This document shows positions 48,401 through 56,164 of a DNA stretch of 64,000 bases, in pieces. The translations under genes were made by a program, and so were the position numbers. A model generated the notes under the pieces. The model saw only the letters and a program-made list of their open reading frames with translations. It had not been told where the DNA came from and searched no databases. The stretch comes from Sphingobacteriales bacterium (GTDB taxonomy: Bacteria; Bacteroidota; Bacteroidia; Chitinophagales; UBA2359). The DNA lies in contig JADJTG010000016.1 in NCBI GenBank assembly GCA_016711285.1, positions 124,001 through 188,000 on the forward strand, given 5' to 3'. Numbering within the stretch: position 1 is the stretch's first letter; every line of letters begins with the position of its first letter.

Positions 48401-48978
48401 TTCCACAGGATATAAGAGCATATTTTAAGACCACTAAAGAAAAAGTAAAAAAAATTGATACCGAAGATATTTTAAAACGCAGTAATTTAGAGACCATTAA
48501 AAATAAAGGTATGAAAAAAATTTTTATTTCTTATGCAGAAGAAGATGCAACGTATTTAAGAGATTTTGTAACTGCTATTTCTACACTAAAAAGACAAGGT
48601 TTAGTTGAATCTTGGTTTGACCGTGAATCTTTGCCCGGAAGTGATTGGGATAGTGATATACAGAACAATATGCGCAAGGCGGATATTATTGTGATATTAG
48701 TGAGCGGTGATTATTTCAAAGAAGAAAAAAAATATATTTGGGAGGTTGAAATTCCCATTATTGCCGAAAAATTATGCTCCGCACCCAATAGCGTTATTCC
48801 GGTTGTTGTTCGTCCTACGGATAGTTGGTACGATGTTCCAATAGGAAAAAATATTACTTTGGGAAAACCCAATGCTTTGCCCGCCAAAGGAAAACCAATT
48901 ACTGACTTTCAAAAAGATGCGGCTTGGCAAGAAGTAGCTGCCGGAATACGGCGCGTTATACAACATAAGTTAGATTGA
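45430..48978 (+). CDS. LRR-Roc-COR-TIR-TIR protein (NLR-like, candidate immune sensor)
   Basis: 1182 residues from ATG 45430 (MSRTSAEAMYRIDKAKRNGA); the open frame extends to 45115 but would overlap nnr. Eleven 22-residue LRRs (LQxLxLxxNxISEIKGLDNLSN) span about 43-270. The Roc GTPase follows with P-loop GQGEAGKTS (351-359), HYWDFGAQ in place of the G3 DxxG, and LIVQNQKQ where NKxD is expected. COR comes next (LPASMQYLTWQDYINICKKF ... FLRPKWIIDALFDLLYSP) with a Cys cluster (PCCCEEC). Two TIR domains start at 829 (RIFISYSKMD) and 1028 (KIFISYAEED); each has a candidate catalytic Glu in EYEIKRAF and YIWEVEIPI. TIR domains commonly cleave NAD+ or signal through it. An immune or cell-death role is inferred, not shown. 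Confidence 0.9.
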   Translation: MSRTSAEAMYRIDKAKRNGATTLDLGGFGLTTIPSELDNLAHLQELNLSYNNISEIKGLDNLSNLQQLYLDNNQISEIKGLDMLSNLQRLDLYSNKNSEIMVLDNLGSLQELNLYDNQISEIKGLDNLSNLQQLYLDNNQISEIKGLDMLSNLQRLDLYSNKISEIKGLDMLSNLQELNLYDNKISEIKGLDNLSNLQELNLYDNKISEIKGLDNLSNVQILDLYNNQISKIKDLDNLSNLQILNLSANQISEIKGLDNLSNLQRLELRNNQITAIEPFLLFLQRENRPLKIVFSNHTFIINNQSINLYDNPLQTPPLAIAQEGTAAILRYFEELKKGTKPLMEAKVLIVGQGEAGKTSLKRKLMDINAELPEGKDTTRTIEIDRKPYPYQKETLTIHYWDFGAQNIQHYAHQFFLTENSLYILLSNDREQNPNFQYWLNIIALLGKNSKVLIVQNQKQGHCAPIRNAAAIRGRFGNVLSPFYALDISKVADEGKDRKEYENIERAIVQQALAIPLVTRSYAASFVDIRKKLEDLPASMQYLTWQDYINICKKFGVSEDTAKDYAIAYNAVGVCLYYPDHYLLNNYVFLRPKWIIDALFDLLYSPDVEGGELDSCRLKSIWSAPHYAGMHGNLLYLLEHFELCYRVQDKENLYIVPQRLPIASDSYGFEVQNTTQVVYDYEFMPTGIITRFICRQHLKIKKVWCDAVILEYQQETALVKEVYGDNKIKIEASILHNNILLNIIIDCIDTIHQSFKEKGFNLNVKKLIPCCCEECINSEEPYYFEYDDLMKLVRRGEAKDKERCKKSNTRIVIEDILKRSNLETIKNKGMTRIFISYSKMDLPLISEFQNHLKVLKRDNLVESWFCTELLAGGKWDNDIQEHFNKADMVCFMVSSNFMSNDYIYEYEIKRAFERQNEDPNFKIVPIILDFCRWKTQTYNLSDFTALPYTAKPICDFENRNLAWYIVIECLRISIEEGKYPNSEDYFANHEQFPQDIRAYFKTTKEKVKKIDTEDILKRSNLETIKNKGMKKIFISYAEEDATYLRDFVTAISTLKRQGLVESWFDRESLPGSDWDSDIQNNMRKADIIVILVSGDYFKEEKKYIWEVEIPIIAEKLCSAPNSVIPVVVRPTDSWYDVPIGKNITLGKPNALPAKGKPITDFQKDAAWQEVAAGIRRVIQHKLD
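45558..46265 (+). repeat. 66-bp tandem repeats encoding the LRRs
   Basis: About eleven 66-bp units, each one LRR. Bases 45586-45718 are repeated exactly at 45784-45916 (133 bp identical, offset 198 = three units). Other neighbouring units differ by only a few bases, including silent ones, so the array has expanded or been homogenised recently. Confidence 0.9.
47865..47917 (+). repeat. 53-bp direct repeat preceding TIR 1
   Basis: Identical to 48462-48514, 597 bp away (199 codons). Encodes EDILKRSNLETIKNKGM, the linker leading into the first TIR domain. Confidence 0.9.
48462..48514 (+). repeat. 53-bp direct repeat preceding TIR 2
   Basis: Identical to 47865-47917. Encodes the linker leading into the second TIR domain. 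Confidence 0.9.
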
Positions 48979-49036
48979 CCCAAAGTTAATGGAGTCATCT
49001 CCCTCAATCCCTCTTTTTTGAAGGTGGGAAGTTTTC

Positions 49037-49090
49037 TTTATCCAACTTTTCAACTTTATCCAACTTTTCAACTTTATTCAACTTTCCAAC
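49037..49090 (+). repeat. 18-bp tandem repeat, three units
   Basis: TTTATCCAACTTTTCAAC occurs at 49037-49054 and again exactly at 49055-49072, with a variant copy (TTTATTCAACTTTCCAAC) at 49073-49090. Confidence 0.9.
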
Positions 49091-49119
49091 TTTGTCAAAG
49101 TTCGAACTTTGACAAAGTT
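49088..49119. repeat. Perfect 32-bp palindrome
   Basis: The left half AACTTTGTCAAAGTTC is followed directly by its exact reverse complement, with TTCGAA at the centre. A related imperfect copy lies near 49759-49773. It could form a cruciform or bind a dimeric protein; its closeness to the Roco-TIR stop also allows a terminator role. Confidence 0.9.
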
Positions 49120-49120
49120 A

Positions 49121-49507
49121 TCCCCCCATACCTCCAACGTCCGCCCTTTAACCTGCAATTTCCTCCCTCCGACCCTCGGCGTTGTGGGTGCATACCTGCA
49201 ATTTCCTACCCCAGCCCTCCAACGTCCTCGCTTTGACTTGCAATTTTCTCCCCTCTACCTCCAACGCCCTCCCTTTGACCTGCAATTTCCTCCCTCCGAC
49301 CCTCGGCGTTGTGGGTGCATACCTGCAATTTCCTCCTCCCTACCTCCAACGTCCTCGCTTTGACCTGCAATTTCCGCCCTTTGACCTCCAATTTCCTCCC
49401 TTTGACCCTCGGCGTTGTGGGTACATACCTGCAATTTGCTCCCCTCTACCTCCAACGTCCTCGCTTTGACCTGCAATTTGCTCCTATACACCTGCAATTT
49501 GCATTGT
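49121..49507. repeat. Array of 21-bp units with interspersed longer units
   Basis: The core unit is close to ACCTGCAATTTCCTCCCTTTG, varied at a few positions. A longer insert containing GACCCTCGGCGTTGTGGGT recurs with its first base at 49171, 49298 and 49404. The spacings of 127 and 106 bp differ by one 21-bp unit. This is a degenerate two-level tandem repeat. Confidence 0.85.
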
Positions 49508-49599
49508 TTTAAATACTGAGGTCAATTTGAAATATGGAACGCCGAAGACTTGAAATCTTTGTAGAAAAAAATAATGCCCAAAATCTGAAAATTTCTTTC

Positions 49600-49690
49600 G
49601 GGGCTATATAGGGTTTTATATCAATATCTCCTCAAAAAAGATGGGATAAGGTATCTTTTTTATTTTTCTACCTATATATCAGCCCTGACG
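49600..49690. repeat. Possible small element with imperfect inverted ends
   Basis: GGGGCTATATAGGG (49600-49613) is mirrored by CCTATATATCAGCCC (49671-49685), giving an imperfect hairpin around about 60 bp. Similar structured intergenic repeats occur in Bacteroidota, but I cannot name this one. Confidence 0.4.
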
Positions 49691-49863
49691 GGATTTTTAT
49701 ACCCGCACAATGAATATGCAATCCATAAATTATTTTTGTATAATTTCCCGACTCCCTAACTTGGTCAAAGTTGGGTGCTTTTTCAATATTAAGCTCCTCC
49801 CGCCGATTTCGATATTCCTCCCTCTAACCTGCAATTTGCTACTTTTTTAAAGAAAAATAGGTA

Positions 49864-50280
49864 TTATTTCACCCGCACCCATATTTGTTCGGTGCCCCAC
49901 TGCTCATTTATTTTTCGCTCTTGTTTGATGTACAAAGTATCGGTATGCCGCAATTGCATAGTCGCATCGCCCTGCTCCTTCCGCAAACCCTGCTCCGGCA
50001 AATTTGATTTGCGCAAATCCTTAAAATGATATGTCTGTGCTCCGGTTGCCCTTACTTCGCTCCATTTTACATCGCCCACCGCATACCCGAAGCCCGCACC
50101 GCGCTCATTGATTTTTATCAACTCGCCCTTGCCGCCCTTATACAACACCCGAAAACCTGCAAAATTATCGCCTACACGTTCCCATGTGCCTTCCAAGGGT
50201 TCTTGCTGCACCTTGCAAGCGGCACTCAATATGCCCCACAAGAGCAGGGCAAAGCCATAAAAAACGAATGATTTTTTCAC
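49864..50280 (-). CDS. Lipoprotein of unknown function
   Basis: 138 residues with a signal peptide and lipobox-like LSAACKVQQ. The mature part (GTWERVGDNFAGFRVLYKGG ... DVKWSEVRATGAQTYHFKDL) resembles a small lipocalin-like or barrel-type domain, but no family is certain. It starts 47 bp after the nuoM stop on the same strand and may be cotranscribed with it. Confidence 0.7.
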   Translation of the reverse strand: MKKSFVFYGFALLLWGILSAACKVQQEPLEGTWERVGDNFAGFRVLYKGGKGELIKINERGAGFGYAVGDVKWSEVRATGAQTYHFKDLRKSNLPEQGLRKEQGDATMQLRHTDTLYIKQERKINEQWGTEQIWVRVK

Positions 50281-50327
50281 TTCTTTTTTAAAAGTTTATA
50301 TCCAATAATAAAGCCGACACCGCCGAC

Positions 50328-51773
50328 CTATCCGCGTGCCACTTGCAGCAAAGCCTGTACTGCCGGCTCGGTGAGACGCAAAAATAAATTCGGAAATATG
50401 CCCATCAGCAACACCAATGCCACCAAAGGCAAAAGCGTGAGCAGCTCATAAGTGTTCAAATCCTGAATGGGTTTCTGAAGCTGCTTTTCGCCCAGCATAG
50501 AATACTGAAAAAAGCGCAACATATACGCCGCCCCCAAAATAATGGTGATGCCCGCTACCGCCGCAATGCCCATATTGTATTCAAATACGCCTTTGAGCAA
50601 CAAAAACTCACCCACAAAACCATTCGTGAGCGGCAAAGCCACCGCCCCCAACATCAGCACTGCAAAACACACCGTCAGTAAAGGTGCTTCGCGCGTAAGC
50701 CCGCCCAATGCCTTCAACTGCCGTGTTTGGGTGCGCTGCTGTATCAGATCCACCACATAAAACAAACCCACTACATTAATACCGTGCGCCAACATCTGTA
50801 TCAAACCACCTTGCCACCCCGCCAAGGTCAGCGACAAAATACCCGCCGACATCAAGCCAACGTGCGCAAACGAAGAATACGCCAACAAACGTTTTATATC
50901 CGACTGCTGCAAAGCTATCACCGAGCCGTAAATAATACCCGCTACCGACAAAACCATCGCCACGCCGCCCCATTGTGCCGTAGCTTCGGGCGTAAGCGGC
51001 AACAGCCAGCGATACAAACTATATACGCCCATTTTCAGCATAATCCCCGACAACAACATCGTAGCCGGTGCAGGCGCATCGGTGTAAGTATCCGGCTGCC
51101 AAGTATGAAAAGGGAACACCGGCATTTTGATGGCAAAAGCCACAAACAAAGCCCAAAACACCCACGTTTGCGCTGCCGACGACACAGGTGCAGCATACAA
51201 AGCAGCTACTCCCGCCTGATGCGGCAGTGGTGTTTGCAAATACAAATACACAAACGCCAGCAACATAAACAAGCTCCCGAAAATAGTATATAACAAAAAC
51301 TTAAAGGTAATACGAATCCTATCCGCCCCGCCCCAAATAGCGGCTATGAAATAAATAGGAATGAGTGCGCCCTCCCAAAATAAATAATACAAAAATACAT
51401 CTTGCGCCATAAACACTCCGAACAAAGCACTCTGCATCAGCAAAATAAGGGCATAGAAGGCAGAGGCACGCGCATAATGACGATTCGCTGATGCCAAAAT
51501 GATAATCGGCACTAACAAACCCGTGAGCAAAACCGGCAAAATACCGATACCATCTACCCCAATATGAAAATTAAGCCCCAATTGCGGCATCCAAGGCACT
51601 AACCACACCTGTTGCAATCCGCCGTTTGGGTCGAAACCTGCAAGGAGCAGCAAAGTGACCACAAAAGCGAGCGAAGACACCGCAAAAGCAATGAATTTTG
51701 CCAAACGATTGCCTGCCAGTGCTGTCAGCAGCGCACCCACTAATGGAATAAGAATAAGTAAAAGAGCGTACAT
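50328..51773 (-). CDS. nuoM: NADH-quinone oxidoreductase subunit M
   Basis: Antiporter-like proton-pumping subunit of complex I. 481 residues, about 14 transmembrane helices. The family core is clear: FHIGVDGIGILPVLLTGLLV, FLYYLFWEGALIPIYFIAA, PFHTWQPDTYTDAPAPATML, LLAYSSFAHVGLMSAGI and the Lys/Glu-bearing helices. It is separated from nuoL by an opposite-strand gene and has its own promoter box. nuoN does not follow it here. Confidence 0.96.
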   Translation of the reverse strand: MYALLLILIPLVGALLTALAGNRLAKFIAFAVSSLAFVVTLLLLAGFDPNGGLQQVWLVPWMPQLGLNFHIGVDGIGILPVLLTGLLVPIIILASANRHYARASAFYALILLMQSALFGVFMAQDVFLYYLFWEGALIPIYFIAAIWGGADRIRITFKFLLYTIFGSLFMLLAFVYLYLQTPLPHQAGVAALYAAPVSSAAQTWVFWALFVAFAIKMPVFPFHTWQPDTYTDAPAPATMLLSGIMLKMGVYSLYRWLLPLTPEATAQWGGVAMVLSVAGIIYGSVIALQQSDIKRLLAYSSFAHVGLMSAGILSLTLAGWQGGLIQMLAHGINVVGLFYVVDLIQQRTQTRQLKALGGLTREAPLLTVCFAVLMLGAVALPLTNGFVGEFLLLKGVFEYNMGIAAVAGITIILGAAYMLRFFQYSMLGEKQLQKPIQDLNTYELLTLLPLVALVLLMGIFPNLFLRLTEPAVQALLQVARG

Positions 51774-51809
51774 AAATAATGTAGTATATAAAATAGGCTT
51801 AGTCGGCTA

Positions 51810-51817
51810 CAAAGGTA
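51810..51817 (-). promoter_or_regulatory. -7 box for nuoM
   Basis: TACCTTTG on the minus strand is an exact TAnnTTTG match, 36 bp before the nuoM start. It allows nuoM to be expressed without nuoL. Confidence 0.55.
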
Positions 51818-51947
51818 TGAATTTTTATACAATATGCAGTTTATCTGTTTTCACAAATAAGTGATTAAGTGCATTTAGCCGTTTTTTAAAATTTACTTTT
51901 CATCGGTAATACAAATAAAAACAATAAAGCAGCATTACAAAATACGT

Positions 51948-51955
51948 TATATTTG
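51948..51955 (+). promoter_or_regulatory. -7 box for the T9SS cargo gene
   Basis: TATATTTG is an exact TAnnTTTG match, 22 bp before the ATG at 51978, giving a very short leader. Confidence 0.5.
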
Positions 51956-51977
51956 TTATCAAATAATTTCAAAGAAA

Positions 51978-53693
51978 ATGACACCGCAAAATCTGGCAAA
52001 AATTATTATACTATGGCTAAGTGCCAATATTCTATATACCAATATCACTACACTTGCCCAAACCCCAAAATACTTTTGGAATACTTATGGCAGCAGTGGA
52101 GATATCAAGGAAATAGATTCAGAAGTATTAGTTTATAATGATAGTCTGTTTATAGTGAGCGCAAAGCAATTAGACTTCGTTTCTTCTGCTACCAAAATAC
52201 TCTTGTGGGGAATAGACGGAAAAGGAAACATGATATGGCAGAAATCATTTGGAGAAGAAGAAGCCTATAACAGAAAAAGCAAAATAAACCTGACTCCGCA
52301 AAAAAATATTAATTTTATCACTTATGCCTTTCCCAATGATACAAATAAAGTAGCGGTTTCTCACTTTATAGAAGTAGATAGTAAAGGAGAAACAATAATA
52401 AAAAAAGTCATACAAGATAGTATCAGCAATAAATACACCTTTTTTTATAATATTCTTAATGTTCCAAACGGATATTTATTGTCGCGCAGCTCATTCTATA
52501 TTATAGACAACGACATTAAACCCAAACCCAATTTAGTAAAAATAAATTATTCGGGCGAAATGATATGGCATCGTCAATTTCCTGAATTTGATTCCGGTTT
52601 TATCAAGAATTTAACCCCTGCAAATGATGGTGGTTATTATTTAAGTGGCAGCTACGAAAAAGAAGAAAACAGAGATATTTTTCTCATAAAAACTGATAGC
52701 TTAGGTAATGACGAATGGAAAACAAGTAAAGACTCCGTCAAAATAGAGAATTTTGAACAAACACACGAAATCAACAAAGATACATTGGTAGGGATATTTA
52801 AATATTTTATAGAAGAGGAAAACAAGGGAACCATGTATATCGCTAAATTTGATAAAAATTTCAATATATTTTCGTACTCCCCTGAATTTAATGAAAAAAC
52901 AACAGCATTGTTACAAAATCATCAAGATCATACTTGGATAGGGGTTGCTCCGTTTTTAGAGGGTAGCATATATATAGGTTTAGAATTTTTTAAACTTGAT
53001 GCACAAGGAAATTTACTATGGAGAAGATTATACGGAAAACCTGCCTATTCTTTTTATGATGGTGGTGATATCCAAACATTATCAGATGGGAGTTTTGTTA
53101 TTGTAAGTTCAAAAGAAAATGGAAAGCAATCAGACGTAATCCTGTTCAAAGTGAATTGTATGGGGCTTCAAACAGAGCCGCAAGCCTATTTTGAAACCGA
53201 AATCACTGAAACAAGCAATATACTCCGCTTTCACAACCTCAGCACCGCCGTTTATCCCGACAGCACCGATGGAGGGCATTTTGTATGGGATTTCGGCGAT
53301 GGCAATACCTCTTCGCTCCAAAATCCCGAGCATAGCTACGACCGAAGCGGCACTTATCGCGTTGTACTCAAAGGCATTGTGTGTAAAGATACTTCTGTTT
53401 ATCATCAGGATATTTTTGTAAAAGTGCCGCCCCCTGCCAATTATCAATGGCAATTATCCAGTCTGCACAATCGTCAAGGCACCCTGTCGCTGCTCTACGA
53501 TATTCCCGAAGAGGGCAATCATAGTTTCAGATTATACGATATGCTCGGAAGAGAAGTTTTACAGCAAACCCTATTGTCTGCCACACGCGGTGCAGCAGAT
53601 ATTCCGCTATCCGCGCTCAGTGCAGGCTCTTATGTAGCGTGTTTGTATAAAGACAATGAAAGGATATTTATTCAAAAAATTATACTGCAATAG
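51978..53693 (+). CDS. T9SS-secreted protein with PKD domain
   Basis: 571 residues. Signal peptide 1-28 (IIILWLSANILYTNITTLAQ). The body has repeated strand motifs typical of beta-propellers in secreted Bacteroidota proteins (GNMIWQKSFGEE, GEMIWHRQFPE, GNLLWRRLYGKP, DGGYYLSGSYE). A PKD domain (FVWDFGDGNTSSLQNPEHSY) spans about 425-475. The last 75 residues (LLYDIPEEGNHSFRLYDMLG ... GSYVACLYKDNERIFIQKI) form a sorting domain. It sits on the plus strand between nuoL and nuoM, so it splits the complex I genes. Ligand unknown. Confidence 0.85.
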   Translation: MTPQNLAKIIILWLSANILYTNITTLAQTPKYFWNTYGSSGDIKEIDSEVLVYNDSLFIVSAKQLDFVSSATKILLWGIDGKGNMIWQKSFGEEEAYNRKSKINLTPQKNINFITYAFPNDTNKVAVSHFIEVDSKGETIIKKVIQDSISNKYTFFYNILNVPNGYLLSRSSFYIIDNDIKPKPNLVKINYSGEMIWHRQFPEFDSGFIKNLTPANDGGYYLSGSYEKEENRDIFLIKTDSLGNDEWKTSKDSVKIENFEQTHEINKDTLVGIFKYFIEEENKGTMYIAKFDKNFNIFSYSPEFNEKTTALLQNHQDHTWIGVAPFLEGSIYIGLEFFKLDAQGNLLWRRLYGKPAYSFYDGGDIQTLSDGSFVIVSSKENGKQSDVILFKVNCMGLQTEPQAYFETEITETSNILRFHNLSTAVYPDSTDGGHFVWDFGDGNTSSLQNPEHSYDRSGTYRVVLKGIVCKDTSVYHQDIFVKVPPPANYQWQLSSLHNRQGTLSLLYDIPEEGNHSFRLYDMLGREVLQQTLLSATRGAADIPLSALSAGSYVACLYKDNERIFIQKIILQ

Positions 53694-53734
53694 TGTAATT
53701 TTTTGAAAATATTATACAACTATAAAGGAGATGA

Positions 53735-55621
53735 TTATCCCAAAAAATGCACCGCCAAAAAACAAATCAAACCCAATACGGTGGCTAAAATATAATTACC
53801 CACATCTCCTGTTTGAAACTGGCGCGTCAGGTTACTGATGTTTTTTACCAATATACCGCTTCCGTTTACTATCCAATCAATGCCCTTTTCCGTAAACTCC
53901 GACCACCCCCGACTCAATCTCATCAAAGGATATACAAAAAGTGCATTGTAAATTTCGTCCACATAAAATTTGTGTGCCAGCAATTTCGTAAAGCCGCGCT
54001 GCTCGCTGTCTGCCACCGGTACATTGCCCTTGCTCACATACAGCAGCCACGTTGCCGCCAATACCACGAACACCATCGCCGAAGTAAAAATAGTCAAAGT
54101 CCACTCGGTGGCGTGCGACAAATGTGCCTGTGGCATCGTAATTACACCACTCAACCACTGGTCTAAATAATTGCGCCCTTCGGCAATAAAAGCCGGCATA
54201 TTCATATAACCGCCCACCGCCGACAACACCGCCAATATCATCAAAGGCAAAGTCATCGTCAGCGGCGACTCGTGCAAATGGTGTTTCTGCTCGGCAGTGC
54301 CCCGAAACTCCCCAAAAAAGGTAACAAACAACAAACGAAGCATATAAATAGCCGTCAGCATCGCACTCAATCCGGTAAGCCCCCACAATAAAAGATTATG
54401 TGCATATAAACTTGCCAAAATGCCGTCTTTGGAAAAGAAACCCGACAAAGCGGGAAATCCGATAATGGCAAGCGTAGCGATTAAAAAAGTAAAAAACGTA
54501 ATCGGCAAATGCTGGCGCAAAGCTCCCATATTGCGTATATCCTGCTCGCCGCTCATAGCGTGAATAACACTGCCTGCTCCCAAAAACAACAAGGCTTTGA
54601 AAAAAGCGTGTGTCACCAAATGAAACATAGCTGCCCCATAAGCACCCACGCCCACCGCCGTAAACATCAACCCCAACTGGCTCACGGTAGAGTATGCCAA
54701 CACTTTCTTAATATCATTTTGGCGCAAACCGATGAGTGCCGCCACAATAGAAGTTGCCAAGCCAATAAGGGCGATGAAATGCAAAGTGGTAGGGGCTAAA
54801 TTGTAGAGCGCATTGGAGCGCACACACATATAAATCCCCGCCGTCACCATTGTAGCAGCGTGAATGAGTGCCGACACCGGCGTAGGACCCGCCATCGCAT
54901 CGGGCAACCAAGTATAAAGCGGAATTTGCGCCGATTTCCCCATCGCTCCCACAAACAGCAACAACGTAATTGCCACAATTACCGCATCATCTACCCCAAA
55001 AACACTGCCCGCTTTGGCAAAAATCTCCTGATATTCTAAGGTGTTAAAATACATCGCCAATAAAAACATACCGAGCAAAAAACCCAAATCGCCGATGCGG
55101 TTCATCACGAAGGCTTTGCGGGCGGCGGCGTTGTATTCGGCATTTTTATTCCAAAAACCGATGAGCAAAAAGGAGCAAAGCCCCACGCCTTCCCAACCGA
55201 TGAACATCACCAAATAATTGCTGCCCAACACGAGCAAAAGCATCGAAAACATAAACAAATTCAAAAATGCCATAAATTTTCCGAAGCCTTCATCATCGTG
55301 CATATAGCCCACCGAATACAAATGTATCAAAGAGCCTACGCCCGTTACCACCAAGAGCATCACCAAAGAAAGCGGGTCAATCAAAAAGGAAAATCCGGTA
55401 TGGAAAGTACCCACTGTGAGCCAATCAAAATAATGAAAAACTTTGGCGGTAGCTCCGTCATTGAACCATAGCAGCAAGGTGCATACAAAAGATGCCAAAG
55501 CTGCACCGCAGGCAATGAGTGCCGCCAATGCGTTGGGCAATCGGCGAAATCCTATTCCGTTCATCAAAAAACCCAATAAGGGCAAAAGCGGTATTAAAAG
55601 GGCAATAGTAGATAAGTTCAT
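53735..55621 (-). CDS. nuoL: NADH-quinone oxidoreductase subunit L
   Basis: Distal proton-pumping subunit of complex I with the long lateral helix. 628 residues, about 15-16 transmembrane segments. Motifs are FSFLIDPLSLVMLLVVTGVG, FIGWEGVGLCSFLLIGFW, IPLYTWLPDAMAGPTPVSAL, IHAATMVTAGIYMCVR, LAYSTVSQLGLMF and HLVTHAFFKALLFLGAGSVI. It follows nuoK with a 133-bp gap, wider than usual for this operon. Confidence 0.97.
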   Translation of the reverse strand: MNLSTIALLIPLLPLLGFLMNGIGFRRLPNALAALIACGAALASFVCTLLLWFNDGATAKVFHYFDWLTVGTFHTGFSFLIDPLSLVMLLVVTGVGSLIHLYSVGYMHDDEGFGKFMAFLNLFMFSMLLLVLGSNYLVMFIGWEGVGLCSFLLIGFWNKNAEYNAAARKAFVMNRIGDLGFLLGMFLLAMYFNTLEYQEIFAKAGSVFGVDDAVIVAITLLLFVGAMGKSAQIPLYTWLPDAMAGPTPVSALIHAATMVTAGIYMCVRSNALYNLAPTTLHFIALIGLATSIVAALIGLRQNDIKKVLAYSTVSQLGLMFTAVGVGAYGAAMFHLVTHAFFKALLFLGAGSVIHAMSGEQDIRNMGALRQHLPITFFTFLIATLAIIGFPALSGFFSKDGILASLYAHNLLLWGLTGLSAMLTAIYMLRLLFVTFFGEFRGTAEQKHHLHESPLTMTLPLMILAVLSAVGGYMNMPAFIAEGRNYLDQWLSGVITMPQAHLSHATEWTLTIFTSAMVFVVLAATWLLYVSKGNVPVADSEQRGFTKLLAHKFYVDEIYNALFVYPLMRLSRGWSEFTEKGIDWIVNGSGILVKNISNLTRQFQTGDVGNYILATVLGLICFLAVHFLG

Positions 55622-55754
55622 AAGGAAAATATCAAGAAAAAAACAAAGTGCTTATAACAAAAGCAAAATGTATGGATATGTTTATGTATATAAAAAGCAA
55701 GAAACCGGAAATTGTTTTTTTATTAAAAACAACTAAAAAATCTGACAATTAATT

Positions 55755-56063
55755 TTACCATTTCAGATTTTTCAGCGTACCGATGTCCACCGAGCGCAAA
55801 TTGCGGTAAATCATCACAATAATCGCCAAGCCCACCGCTACTTCGGCTGCCGCCACCGCCATAATAAAAAACACAAAAATCTGTGCCGAAGTATCGCCGC
55901 GATAGGTAGAAAAAGCCACCAACAGCATATTAACGGCGTTGAGCATCAACTCCACGCACATAAATAAAATGAGTGCATTGCGGCGTATCAGCACACCCAG
56001 CACGCCGATGCAAAACAATGCCGTAGCAAAAAACAAATAATAATTGAGGGGTATTTGGGGCAT
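55755..56063 (-). CDS. nuoK: NADH-quinone oxidoreductase subunit K
   Basis: 102 residues from ATG 56063 (MPQIPLNYYLFFATALFCIG); the frame opens further upstream (56129) but the family starts here. Three transmembrane helices with the conserved Glu residues in FMCVELMLNAVNMLLV and AAAEVAVGLAI, which belong to the proton path. Confidence 0.96.
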   Translation of the reverse strand: MPQIPLNYYLFFATALFCIGVLGVLIRRNALILFMCVELMLNAVNMLLVAFSTYRGDTSAQIFVFFIMAVAAAEVAVGLAIIVMIYRNLRSVDIGTLKNLKW

Positions 56064-56164
56064 AATCGCAGATGAGGTGTATGAAAAATATGAATGAGTA
56101 TAAAAAAAAGATAAATCGCCCGAAAGCAATATTAAAACTCAAAGAAAATAATATATTTTTTAGC

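Larger units (their letters stand above)
48979..49863. other. 885-bp non-coding repeat-rich region after the Roco-TIR gene
   Basis: No convincing gene. It contains in order an 18-bp tandem repeat, a perfect palindrome, a 21-bp-unit array, an AT-rich stretch with an inverted repeat, and a fragment repeating earlier motifs (AACTTGGTCAAAGTT near 49759, CTAACCTGCAATTTGCT near 49835). Short ORFs on both strands here mirror the 21-bp period and are not credible proteins. Confidence 0.75.

Noticed and set aside
49037..49507. CRISPR array
   Set aside because: Units are adjacent or only 18-21 bp long, with no unique spacers of constant length and no cas genes nearby.
49109..49512. Overlapping short ORFs on both strands in the repeat array (including heptad-like minus-strand translations)
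   Set aside because: The apparent 7-residue period is only the 21-bp DNA period read in frame. There is no start context, composition is extreme, and several frames are open equally.
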